Shown in pieces: positions 1 to 6,114 of a stretch of 9,570 nt of DNA. The notes beneath the pieces are model-generated. The model ran no database searches. It was not told the origin of the DNA and saw only the letters and a program-made list of their open reading frames with translations. The position numbers were made by a program, and so were the translations under genes. Numbering within the stretch: the stretch's first letter is position 1; every line of letters starts with the position of its first letter. Source of the stretch: UBA11606 sp964513285 (GTDB taxonomy: Bacteria; Actinomycetota; Acidimicrobiia; Acidimicrobiales; Aldehydirespiratoraceae); assembly GCA_964513285.1 (NCBI GenBank), contig CAZEML010000170.1, forward strand, positions 1 through 9,570. The letters run 5' to 3'.

Positions 1-564
1 CGCTTCGTCGGCCATGAACACCTTGCCGGAGTACGTCCATTCGAGCGCCTGGCTGATGCCGACCAGGCGGGGCAGGAACCAACTCGACGCGGCCTCGGGG
101 ACGATGCCGCGCTTGGCGAACACGAACCCGATCTTGGCTTCGGTCGAGGCGAGGCGGATGTCCATCGGCAGCGTCATGGTGATGCCGACCCCCACCGCAT
201 GCCCGTTGATCGCGCCGATCACCGGCTTGCGGGATTCATAGATCCGGGTCGTGACCCGTCCGCCGCCGTCTCGAGGCACCCGGGTCGTGTTGTCGCTGGC
301 GACCCGATCGGGCTGCTCAGAGGCGTTGAACGTGTCGGCTCCGCCCGACAGGTCGGCGCCGGCGCAGAATGCTCGGCCGGCGCCGGTGACGATCACCGAG
401 CGCACCGAGTCGTCGGCGTCGGTGATGTCGAACGCTTCGATCATCTCGCGCACCATCACGTTGGTGAAGGCGTTCATCTGCTCGGGCCGGTCGAGGGTGA
501 GCATGGCGATCCCCGACTCGTCGGGGCCCGGGAGGTCGAGGGTGATCTGGGTGAAGTCGGTCAC
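1..564 (-). CDS. Crotonase-fold enoyl-CoA hydratase/isomerase, C-terminus missing
   Basis: The first 188 residues of a crotonase-superfamily enzyme are present; the rest lies beyond the left edge. The family binds acyl-CoA and stabilises a thioester enolate in an oxyanion hole. Visible are the first oxyanion segment GAGRAFCAGADL (61-72), a second segment NGHAVGVGITMTLPMD (120-135), and RGIVPEAASSWFLPRLVG (152-169). By alignment from memory with rat mitochondrial hydratase, its two catalytic glutamates are replaced here by Thr129 and Ala150. A glutamate appears instead at 157, the PE position where delta3-delta2-enoyl-CoA isomerases (ECI2/Eci1 type) carry their base. The enzyme could therefore be an isomerase or an atypical hydratase. 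The GTG start at 564 overlaps the thiolase stop as GTGA, and a good Shine-Dalgarno lies 8 bases upstream. This indicates an operon with translational coupling. The family is certain; the reaction is not. Confidence 0.9.
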   Translation of the reverse strand, partial: MTDFTQITLDLPGPDESGIAMLTLDRPEQMNAFTNVMVREMIEAFDITDADDSVRSVIVTGAGRAFCAGADLSGGADTFNASEQPDRVASDNTTRVPRDGGGRVTTRIYESRKPVIGAINGHAVGVGITMTLPMDIRLASTEAKIGFVFAKRGIVPEAASSWFLPRLVGISQALEWTYSGKVFMADEA

Positions 565-1784
565 TCGGAGGTTCCTTCCACGATGAAGCAGGCGGTGGTG
601 GCGGTCGAGCCGCCGATGTTCAGGGTGGCGACCCGGTCCGCACCGTCGACCTGGTAGTCGCCGGCGGTGTCGCTCACCTGTTTGGTGGCGTCGACGAGCA
701 TGCGAGCACCGGTCGCACCGACGGGATGGCCACCGCCGATCAGGCCGCCGCTCGGGTTGACGGGCATGTCGCCATCGCGTTCGAGACGTCCCTCCTCGAC
801 CGCCTTCCACGACTCGCCAGGGGCGGTGATGCCGAAGTGATCGATCGCCATGTACTCCGACGGCGTCATGCAGTCGTGGGTCTCGATCGCATCGAGCTGA
901 TCGGTGCCGTCGATCCCGGCGCGAGCGAACGCATCGGTGATCGCCTGGCGGACGTGGGGCATCACGTACTCGCTGTCGCTGCTGCGCTCGAACTTCTGAT
1001 CGATCGGGAGACCGACGGTGCGGTGCCCCCAACCCCCGATCACGGCCTTGGGGCGACGTCCGTGCTCGGCGAGCCAGCGGTCGCTGACCAGCACGACGCC
1101 GGCGGCACCGTCGGTGATCTGGGTGACGTCGTTGCGGCGCAGTCGGCCCTCGACGACCGGGTTGGCTTCGTCGTCGTCGCTGAACGACTCGGGGGTGANN
1201 NNNNNNNNGGCGCGGGTCTGGGCGTTGGGGTTGTCCTTCGCGTTGCGCAGGTTGAGTTCGCCGATCGCGCGGAGGTGTTCGTCGTCGATGCCGTAGCGGC
1301 GGTCGTACTCACCCGCCACCCGGTCGAAGGCGTAGGGCCAGAAGAACTCGATGCCCTCGGTCTCGTGACCGACCCAGGCCGCCGCGGTCTGCACGGCGGC
1401 GGCTGGACCGCCCGGCATCGTCTTCTCCTGTTCGACGCCCAGCACGAGCACACAGTCGTAGCGGCCGGCCTCGATCTCGGCCATCGCCGACAGCGCGGCC
1501 ATCGACGACGAGGCACAGGCGGCTTCGTGGCGCATCGCCGGAACGCCCCAGAGGTCGGGCTCGACGGTCGCGGGCATGGCGCCGAGGTGACCCTGCCCGG
1601 TGTAGAGCTGGCCGAACGCGTTGCCGACGTGGATGCTCTCGACCGCGCCGGCCTCGATACCGGCGTCGGCCAGCGTGGCGGCGACCGCCTCCGCGGTGAG
1701 GTCGGCGATGTCGCCGCCGGTCTTCGCCAGGTTGCTGGCGAAGTCGGTCTGGTGGACGCCGAGGATGCTGACGGAGCTGGGCAT
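561..1784 (-). CDS. SCP2-type thiolase (acetyl-CoA acetyltransferase family)
   Basis: A thiolase-fold protein of 407 residues (counting four across an assembly gap), the usual size for the SCP2/nonspecific-lipid-transfer thiolase group. These enzymes cleave 3-oxoacyl-CoA with CoA, or make or break related C-C bonds. Key residues are the nucleophilic Cys90 in HEAACASSSMAAL (86-98), His303 in ETHDCMTPSEY (301-311), and His353 in the C-terminal GGLIGGGHPVGATGAR (346-361). HDC followed by a hydrophobic residue marks the SCP2-type branch rather than classical FadA. I chose the ATG at 1784 over the upstream GTG at 1817 because the protein then begins MPSSVSILGVHQTDF, as relatives do, and a -10-like GACACT sits 6 bases before it. 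The DUF35 partner often found beside such thiolases is not in view. The gene is co-transcribed with the downstream crotonase, which supports an acyl-CoA degradation role. Substrate chain length is unknown. Confidence 0.92.
   Translation of the reverse strand: MPSSVSILGVHQTDFASNLAKTGGDIADLTAEAVAATLADAGIEAGAVESIHVGNAFGQLYTGQGHLGAMPATVEPDLWGVPAMRHEAACASSSMAALSAMAEIEAGRYDCVLVLGVEQEKTMPGGPAAAVQTAAAWVGHETEGIEFFWPYAFDRVAGEYDRRYGIDDEHLRAIGELNLRNAKDNPNAQTRAXXXXTPESFSDDDEANPVVEGRLRRNDVTQITDGAAGVVLVSDRWLAEHGRRPKAVIGGWGHRTVGLPIDQKFERSSDSEYVMPHVRQAITDAFARAGIDGTDQLDAIETHDCMTPSEYMAIDHFGITAPGESWKAVEEGRLERDGDMPVNPSGGLIGGGHPVGATGARMLVDATKQVSDTAGDYQVDGADRVATLNIGGSTATTACFIVEGTSE
573..579 (-). promoter_or_regulatory. 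Ribosome binding site for the crotonase gene
   Basis: GGAAGGA on the minus strand, 8 bases before the GTG at 564 and inside the last codons of the thiolase gene. It supports the GTG start and internal re-initiation at the GTGA overlap. It is one of the few clear Shine-Dalgarno sequences in the window; most other starts show none. Confidence 0.6.
1199..1208. other. Assembly gap of ten Ns inside the thiolase gene
   Basis: Ten unresolved bases affect codons 193-196 of the thiolase. The frame is the same on both sides (AQTRA before, TPESF after), so the true length is 10 or differs from it by a multiple of three. The fourth affected codon reads nTC and must encode Phe, Leu, Ile or Val. This is an assembly artefact, not a biological break, so the gene should not be called a pseudogene. 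Confidence 0.97.
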
Positions 1785-1790
1785 GCCGTC

Positions 1791-1796
1791 AGTGTC
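1791..1796 (-). promoter_or_regulatory. Putative -10 box of the thiolase operon, leaderless type
   Basis: GACACT on the minus strand, followed by six bases and then the ATG at 1784. It fits the actinobacterial -10 consensus TANNNT at its A and final T. The spacing places transcription start at or next to the start codon. No clear -35 is seen. Confidence 0.4.
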
Positions 1797-1815
1797 GCAG
1801 ACGTGACGGCTCGAC

Positions 1816-1835
1816 ACCCATGAGCCAGCATGGGT
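1816..1835. promoter_or_regulatory. Inverted repeat, candidate operator between divergent genes
   Basis: ACCCATG and CATGGGT form perfect 7-base arms around a 6-base centre (AGCCAG). The dyad covers the putative -10 of the oxygenase gene and lies about 20 bases from the thiolase -10. A dimeric repressor bound here could control the oxygenase and perhaps both directions. No regulator gene is in the window, and the short arms could occur by chance. Confidence 0.35.
1826..1831 (+). promoter_or_regulatory. Putative -10 box of the carotenoid oxygenase gene, leaderless type
   Basis: CAGCAT, then six bases, then the ATG at 1838. It keeps the A and final T of TANNNT at the spacing seen before other genes here. 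It is weak on its own, and it overlaps the right half of the inverted repeat. Confidence 0.35.
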
Positions 1836-1837
1836 CC

Positions 1838-3316
1838 ATGAAGGTCGAGCTGCGAAACGAAGTGCATGGCGGACTCCCGCCCGACGACGACCATCCGTAT
1901 CGCAGCGGCGTGTGGCGTCCGCAGTATCGGGAGTACGACGCCTGGGATCTCGACGTCGAAGGCGAGATCCCCGACGATCTCGCGGGCGTGTATCTCCGCA
2001 ACACCGAGACCGCCGTCTTCGAACCGATCAAGCGGTACCACCCCTTCGACGGCGACGGCATGCTCCACTCGATCGCCTTCGCGGGTGGCGAGGCGAAGTA
2101 CGCCAACCGGTTCATCCGCACCGAGGGCTTTCTCGCCGAGCAGGAAGCGGGTCGGTCGCTGTGGGCCGGCATCGCGGAGCATCCGTCCAACGCGACCGCC
2201 GACCACGGCTGGGGTGCCCGGTCGATGATGAAGGACAACGCGTCGACCGATGTGATCGTGCATCGGGGTGAGGCCCTGGCGAGCTTCTATCAGTGCGGCG
2301 AGCTGTACCGGCTCGATCCGCACACGCTCGAGACGATGGGCACCACGGAGTGGGGCGGCTTCTTCCCGCCCGAAGGGGTGTCCGCCCACCCGCGGGTCGA
2401 CGAACACACCGGCGAACTCCTCTTCTTCAACTACGGGCCCGACGCCCCGTACATGCACTACGGCGTCGTCAGCCCCGAAGGCGAGCTCGTCACCTACATC
2501 GACGTGCCGCTCCCCGGGCCTCGCCTACCCCACGACATGATGTTCACCGAGCACTGGTCGATCCTGAACGACCTCCCGTTGTTCTGGGATCCGGAAGCGC
2601 TCGAGGCGGGCTACTACTCCAACGTCTTCCGACGCGACCTCCCCAGCCGGTTCGCGCTGGTGCCCCGCCACGGCACCACCGACGACATCCGCTGGTTCGA
2701 AGCGGACCCGACGTTCGTCCTGCACTGGACCAACGCCTACGAGGACGGCGACGAGGTCGTGCTCGACGGCTTCTTCCAGCACAACCCGACCGCCCGAGGC
2801 GTCGACCGCAGCGCCAACACCGATCCCCGCCACAAGGGGTTCGAGACACTCGACATGAACGTGCTGCAGGCCCGCGCCCACCGCTGGCGGTTCAACCTGG
2901 TCACCGGGGAGACCACCGAAGAACCGCTCAGCGACACGTGCACCGAGTTCCCGATGATCAACGGGCAGCACTGGGGTCGTCCGTACCGCTACAGCTACAA
3001 CGCTCGCTGCGCCCACGGTCTGTTCGCCTTCGACGGACTCGTGAAGCACGACGTCGTGACCGGAACCGAAGAACTCTGGGAAGCGCCGGAAGGCACCTTC
3101 GTGTCGGAGACGGTCGTCGCGCCGAAGCTCGGCTCGCGAGCCGAAGACGACGCCTATCTCGTCACCTTCTCGTCGGACCTGGTCAACGACGAGTCGCACT
3201 GTGAGATCTTCGACGCCGCCGATCCGGGCGCCGGTCCGATCGCTCGCGTCAAGCTCCCGGAGCGCATCTCCTCGGGCACGCACGCCACCTGGGCCCCCGC
3301 CGACCAGCTCAGCTGA
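1838..3316 (+). CDS. Carotenoid/lignostilbene oxygenase (RPE65/CCD family)
   Basis: A non-haem Fe(II) dioxygenase of 492 residues that cleaves C=C bonds in carotenoids, apocarotenoids or stilbene-like phenylpropenes, giving aldehydes or ketones. The seven-bladed propeller family shows clearly. It has the early FDGDGMLHSI block (70-79) followed by NRFIRTEGF, and all four iron ligands: His184 (SAHPRVD), His232 (LPHDMMFTEHW), His296 (LHWTNAYEDGDE) and His482 (SGTHATWAP) near the end. Length is normal and no signal peptide is seen, so it is probably cytoplasmic. I prefer the ATG at 1838 to an in-frame ATG at 1820, because only 1838 has a -10-like box 6 bases upstream; the upstream start would add six residues. 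It is divergent from the thiolase operon and convergent with the F420-type reductase. The neighbouring acyl-CoA enzymes suggest catabolism rather than pigment synthesis, and no carotenoid biosynthesis gene is near. Substrate cannot be told from sequence. Confidence 0.93.
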   Translation: MKVELRNEVHGGLPPDDDHPYRSGVWRPQYREYDAWDLDVEGEIPDDLAGVYLRNTETAVFEPIKRYHPFDGDGMLHSIAFAGGEAKYANRFIRTEGFLAEQEAGRSLWAGIAEHPSNATADHGWGARSMMKDNASTDVIVHRGEALASFYQCGELYRLDPHTLETMGTTEWGGFFPPEGVSAHPRVDEHTGELLFFNYGPDAPYMHYGVVSPEGELVTYIDVPLPGPRLPHDMMFTEHWSILNDLPLFWDPEALEAGYYSNVFRRDLPSRFALVPRHGTTDDIRWFEADPTFVLHWTNAYEDGDEVVLDGFFQHNPTARGVDRSANTDPRHKGFETLDMNVLQARAHRWRFNLVTGETTEEPLSDTCTEFPMINGQHWGRPYRYSYNARCAHGLFAFDGLVKHDVVTGTEELWEAPEGTFVSETVVAPKLGSRAEDDAYLVTFSSDLVNDESHCEIFDAADPGAGPIARVKLPERISSGTHATWAPADQLS

Positions 3317-3350
3317 TCAACCGCGCCGTGACCGGGTCGCGGTTGATCAG
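3313..3350. terminator. Bidirectional terminator hairpin containing both stop codons
   Basis: CTGATCAACCGCG (3313-3325) and its exact reverse complement (3338-3350) enclose a 12-base loop, giving a perfect 13-bp stem. The TGA of the oxygenase gene (3314-3316) and the TGA of the opposing reductase gene (3347-3349 on the minus strand) occupy the same position in each arm. There is no T-run after either arm, so it is not a classical intrinsic terminator. U-tract-less hairpins are commonly proposed as terminators in high-GC actinobacteria. Confidence 0.75.
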
Positions 3351-3703
3351 AGTTCGAAGGTCGCCCGGGTGAGAACGTCGCCCTCGGTGATCTCCGCCGT
3401 CGCTTCGCGGCGCTTCCCGAAGAGCCACACGGCGCCGTCGGGATCGGCTTCGAGGTTCTTGATCCACTGGGAATCGCGTCGGACGGTCGACACGTCGATG
3501 CGGTCGCCGATCCGGGTCGCGAGCAACGGGACCTCGCGCACCTTGCCGCTCGTTCGGCCGGTCGTCTCGACGACGACGACGCCGATTCCGACGGGGAGTG
3601 GTGAGGTCAGCCCGGCCTTCGCCAGCGGGCGGACCACGGAGTTCAGGGTGCGAAAGCCCTGCTGGACCGCGGTCTTCTGGAGTTCTTCGAACAGGGGGAT
3701 CAC
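3347..3703 (-). CDS. Ddn-like F420-dependent nitroreductase-family protein
   Basis: A small split-barrel protein of 118 residues in the deazaflavin (F420)-dependent nitroreductase family of Mycobacterium Ddn. Members use F420H2 to reduce quinones, nitro compounds or activated double bonds. The signature is VETTGRTSGKVREVPLLATR (45-64), where GRxSGxxRxxPL contacts the cofactor, followed by WIKNLEADPDGAV (80-92). The N-terminal stretch is short and mildly hydrophobic, with no clear signal peptide. The GTG start is supported by TAGCGT exactly 6 bases upstream and by the lack of an earlier in-frame start. It is a single-gene unit, divergent from the acyl-CoA dehydrogenase and convergent with the oxygenase. 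The family implies that the host makes F420, which fits an actinobacterium. Substrate is unknown. Haem- or FMN-binding split-barrel relatives are a less likely alternative. Confidence 0.88.
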   Translation of the reverse strand: MIPLFEELQKTAVQQGFRTLNSVVRPLAKAGLTSPLPVGIGVVVVETTGRTSGKVREVPLLATRIGDRIDVSTVRRDSQWIKNLEADPDGAVWLFGKRREATAEITEGDVLTRATFEL

Positions 3704-3709
3704 CCCTTC

Positions 3710-3715
3710 ACGCTA
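3710..3715 (-). promoter_or_regulatory. -10 box of the F420-type reductase gene, leaderless type
   Basis: TAGCGT on the minus strand is a full match to TANNNT, followed by six bases (GAAGGG) and the GTG start at 3703. Transcription probably begins at the start codon. No convincing -35 is seen 17-18 bases upstream. Confidence 0.5.
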
Positions 3716-3745
3716 GGTCGCGCGCGGATCCCGCCCGCCCTCGCG

Positions 3746-3775
3746 TTGCACGTGTCACATCGGGTCGGTAAGCCT
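3746..3775 (+). promoter_or_regulatory. Putative promoter of the acyl-CoA dehydrogenase/CoA-transferase operon
   Basis: A TTGCAC -35-like box (3746-3751) and an AAGCCT -10-like box (3770-3775) are separated by 18 bases. Six further bases lead to the GTG at 3782. The -10 keeps only the A and final T of TANNNT. It shares a 78-base divergent region with the reductase gene. Confidence 0.35.
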
Positions 3776-3781
3776 GGCCTC

Positions 3782-4951
3782 GTGACCGATGCCCGTCCCG
3801 AGGACTTCGACGACATCCGTACCGAGGTTCGCCGCCTGTGCGATCGCTACGGCAACGAGTACTGGCGGGGGCTCGAGCCCTCGACCTACCCGACCGAGTT
3901 CGTCACCGAGCTCACCGACCAGGGCTGGTTGGGTTCGCTGATCCCCGAGGCGTACGGCGGCGGCGGGCTGAGCCTGGCCGGCGCGTCGGTGATCCTCGAA
4001 GAGATCTCGGCCAGCGGCGGGAACCCATCGGCCTGCCACGCCCAGATGTACGTGATGGGGACGGTGCTGCGCCACGGGTCGGAGGAACAGAAGCAGCACT
4101 ACCTGCCGCAGGTCGCCGACGGCCGAAAGCGTCTGCAGGCGTTCGGGGTCACCGAACCGACGGCCGGCTCGGAGACCACCGCGATCCGCACCCGGGCCGA
4201 GCGCGACGGCGACACGTGGCGCATCAACGGTCAGAAGATCTGGACCTCGCGAGCCGAGCACTCCGACCTCATGGTGCTGCTCGCCCGCACCACGCCGGCC
4301 GACGAGGTCACCAACCGCATGGAGGGGCTGTCGGTCTTCCTCGTCGAGATGCGCGACGACGCCGGCGATCTCGTGCCGGGGCTCACGATCAACCCGATCC
4401 CCACGATGATGAACCACAACACCACCGAGGTGTTCTTCGACGATGTGGTCATCCCGGCCGACGCCTTGATCGGCACCGAGGGCATGGGGTTCCGCCACAT
4501 CCTCGACGGCATGAACGCCGAGCGGATCCTCATCGCGGCCGAGTGCATCGGCGACGGCCGCTTCTTCCTCGCGAAGGCGAGCGAGTACGCCAACCAGCGG
4601 GAGGTGTTCGGTCGTCCGATCGGGATGAACCAGGGCGTCGCGTTCCCGCTCGCCAAGGCCTACGCCAACGTTCGGGCCGCCGACCTCATGCGTTGGCAGG
4701 CGGCGAACCTCTTCGACGCAGGGGAGTCGTGCGCGGCCGAGGCCAACATGGCCAAGATGCTCGCCTCGGAGGCGTCGTGGGAGGCCGGCAATGCCGCGGT
4801 TCAGACCTTCGGTGGCTTCGGGTTCGCCGAGGAGTACGACATCGAACGCAAGCTCCGAGAGACCCGGCTCTACCAAGTGGCGCCGATCAACAACAATCTG
4901 GTCCTCGCCTTCGTCGCCCAGAAGTGCCTCGGGTTGCCGAAGAGCTACTGA
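3782..4951 (+). CDS. Acyl-CoA dehydrogenase
   Basis: An FAD flavoprotein of 389 residues that introduces a 2,3-double bond into acyl-CoA and passes electrons to ETF. Visible are an N-terminal helical domain, the FAD/substrate segment FGVTEPTAGSETTAIRTRA (121-139), INGQKIWTSRAEHSD (148-162), the helical segment QREVFGRPIGMNQGVAFPLA (272-291), and QTFGGFGFAEEYDIERKLRE (341-360). The Glu376 position of medium-chain dehydrogenase is Gln365 here (LYQVAP in place of YEGTS). Glu247 in MNAERILIAAE sits where long-chain and isovaleryl-CoA dehydrogenases carry their base, so Glu247 is the likely catalytic base. I chose the GTG at 3782 (MTDARPEDFDD) rather than a TTG twelve codons upstream, because that TTG lies in the putative -35. 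The gene overlaps the CoA-transferase by one base. Branched, cyclic or dicarboxylic substrates are all possible. Confidence 0.92.
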   Translation: MTDARPEDFDDIRTEVRRLCDRYGNEYWRGLEPSTYPTEFVTELTDQGWLGSLIPEAYGGGGLSLAGASVILEEISASGGNPSACHAQMYVMGTVLRHGSEEQKQHYLPQVADGRKRLQAFGVTEPTAGSETTAIRTRAERDGDTWRINGQKIWTSRAEHSDLMVLLARTTPADEVTNRMEGLSVFLVEMRDDAGDLVPGLTINPIPTMMNHNTTEVFFDDVVIPADALIGTEGMGFRHILDGMNAERILIAAECIGDGRFFLAKASEYANQREVFGRPIGMNQGVAFPLAKAYANVRAADLMRWQAANLFDAGESCAAEANMAKMLASEASWEAGNAAVQTFGGFGFAEEYDIERKLRETRLYQVAPINNNLVLAFVAQKCLGLPKSY

Positions 4952-6114
4952 TGATGAGCTCAGGTCCGCTCGACGGCATCGTGGTCGTCGCTGTCGAGCA
5001 GGCGATCGCGGCGCCGCTGGCGACGCGCCATCTCGTCGACCTCGGCGCGCGGGTGCTCAAGATCGAACGACCCGGGGTCGGGGACTTTGCCCGCCACTAC
5101 GACACCGCCGTCGCCGGCTCATCGGCGTTCTTCGTCTGGGGCAATCGAGGCAAGGACAGTCTCGAACTCGACCTCAAATCCACGGCCGACCGCGACGAAC
5201 TCGAGCGCTTGCTCGCCGGGGCCGACGTCTTCATCCAGAACCTCGCGCCGGCCGCGGCCGAGCGAATCGGTTTGCTGGCCCACCAGGTCCGCGATCGGCA
5301 TCCACACCTGGTCAGCTGTGGGATCTCCGGGTACGGGTTGGGCGGCCCTCGAACCGACGACAAGGCCTATGACCTCGCCATCCAGGCCGAGGCCGGCGCC
5401 ATCGCCTTGACGGGCTCCCCCGACGAACCGAGCAAGGTCGGCTTCTCGGTCGCCGACATCGCGACCGGCATGTACGCCTTGTCGTCGATCCTCGCCGGGC
5501 TCGTCCGGCGCGGCGTGCAGGGGGAGGGGTCGACGATCGAACTCTCGATGTTGGAGTGCCTCGCCGAGTGGACGGCCGCGCCGACGTACGGCGCCGTCGG
5601 TCGGGGTGAAGCGCCGGTCCGGGCCGGTCATCGGCACGCCATGATCACCCCGTACGGCATGTATCCGCTCGCCGACGACTCCGAGATCATGATCGCGGTG
5701 CAGAACCACACCGAATGGGTCGCGCTGTGCACCGAGGTGTTCGAACAGCCCGAACTCGTCGACGATCCCCGCTTCGCGACCAACGAGGACCGGCTGGTCA
5801 ACCTCGGCGAATGGGAGCCGCAGCTACGCGCCGCGCTTCGAGCTCGACCGGCCGATGAGACCCGCCGTCGATTGGCGGCCGCACGCATCGCGTTCGCCGA
5901 GGTCAACGACCCGATCGCGCTGTGGGAGCACGAGCAGCTCCATGCCCGCGAGCGCTTCCTGCCGACCGAGCTCCCGACCGGTACCGCGATGACCTATCGG
6001 CCGCCGTTCAACCTCGACGGCGTCGGTGATCCGCCGGGTCGGGTGCCGGCACTCGGCGAGCACGCCCCGGAGCTCGTCGCCGAACTCCACCGCCGCGCTG
6101 TGAACCGTCAGTAG
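4951..6114 (+). CDS. Class III CoA-transferase (CaiB/BaiF family)
   Basis: A 387-residue formyl-CoA transferase/CaiB-type enzyme that moves CoA between carboxylic acids through an aspartyl-CoA anhydride. Recognisable parts are APLATRHLVDLGARVLKIERP (21-41, CoA-binding N-terminus), GNRGKDSLELDLKS (64-77), and ISGYGLGGP (125-133). The catalytic Asp141 is in KAYDLAIQAEAGAIALTG (138-155). Length is normal and all key blocks are intact. The ATG at 4951 shares its A with the dehydrogenase stop (TGATG), so the two are translationally coupled; a second ATG at 4954 is an equal alternative. Pairing with an acyl-CoA dehydrogenase suggests that this enzyme activates an organic acid, or recycles CoA from a downstream product, and that the dehydrogenase then oxidises the thioester. 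The acid itself is not evident. The 3' end overlaps that of the opposing aldolase gene by 7 bases. Confidence 0.92.
   Translation: MMSSGPLDGIVVVAVEQAIAAPLATRHLVDLGARVLKIERPGVGDFARHYDTAVAGSSAFFVWGNRGKDSLELDLKSTADRDELERLLAGADVFIQNLAPAAAERIGLLAHQVRDRHPHLVSCGISGYGLGGPRTDDKAYDLAIQAEAGAIALTGSPDEPSKVGFSVADIATGMYALSSILAGLVRRGVQGEGSTIELSMLECLAEWTAAPTYGAVGRGEAPVRAGHRHAMITPYGMYPLADDSEIMIAVQNHTEWVALCTEVFEQPELVDDPRFATNEDRLVNLGEWEPQLRAALRARPADETRRRLAAARIAFAEVNDPIALWEHEQLHARERFLPTELPTGTAMTYRPPFNLDGVGDPPGRVPALGEHAPELVAELHRRAVNRQ

Noticed and set aside
726..1823. Long plus-strand open frame opposite the thiolase gene
   Set aside because: It is the complement of a recognisable thiolase, rich in Val, Asp, Gly and Arg with no known motif. 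This is the usual antisense shadow in high-GC DNA.
1040..2458. Long minus-strand open frame across the thiolase and oxygenase starts
   Set aside because: It crosses two well-supported genes and the divergent promoter region. Its Pro/Arg/Ser-rich translation is low-complexity and has no family signature.
2293..3283. Out-of-frame and antisense open frames over the carotenoid oxygenase
   Set aside because: Compositionally biased shadow translations; the oxygenase frame carries all family motifs.
3749..3754. CACGTG palindrome in the reductase/dehydrogenase intergenic region as an operator
   Set aside because: A six-base palindrome is too short to support a regulator site, and it overlaps the putative -35 box.
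3755..4876. Long minus-strand open frame opposite the acyl-CoA dehydrogenase
   Set aside because: Antisense shadow without motifs; it would also occupy the dehydrogenase's own promoter.
3838..4950. Upstream extension of the CoA-transferase frame through the dehydrogenase gene
   Set aside because: The extension is Arg-rich, out of frame with a clear dehydrogenase and unlike any CoA-transferase N-terminus. The family begins at 4951-4954.
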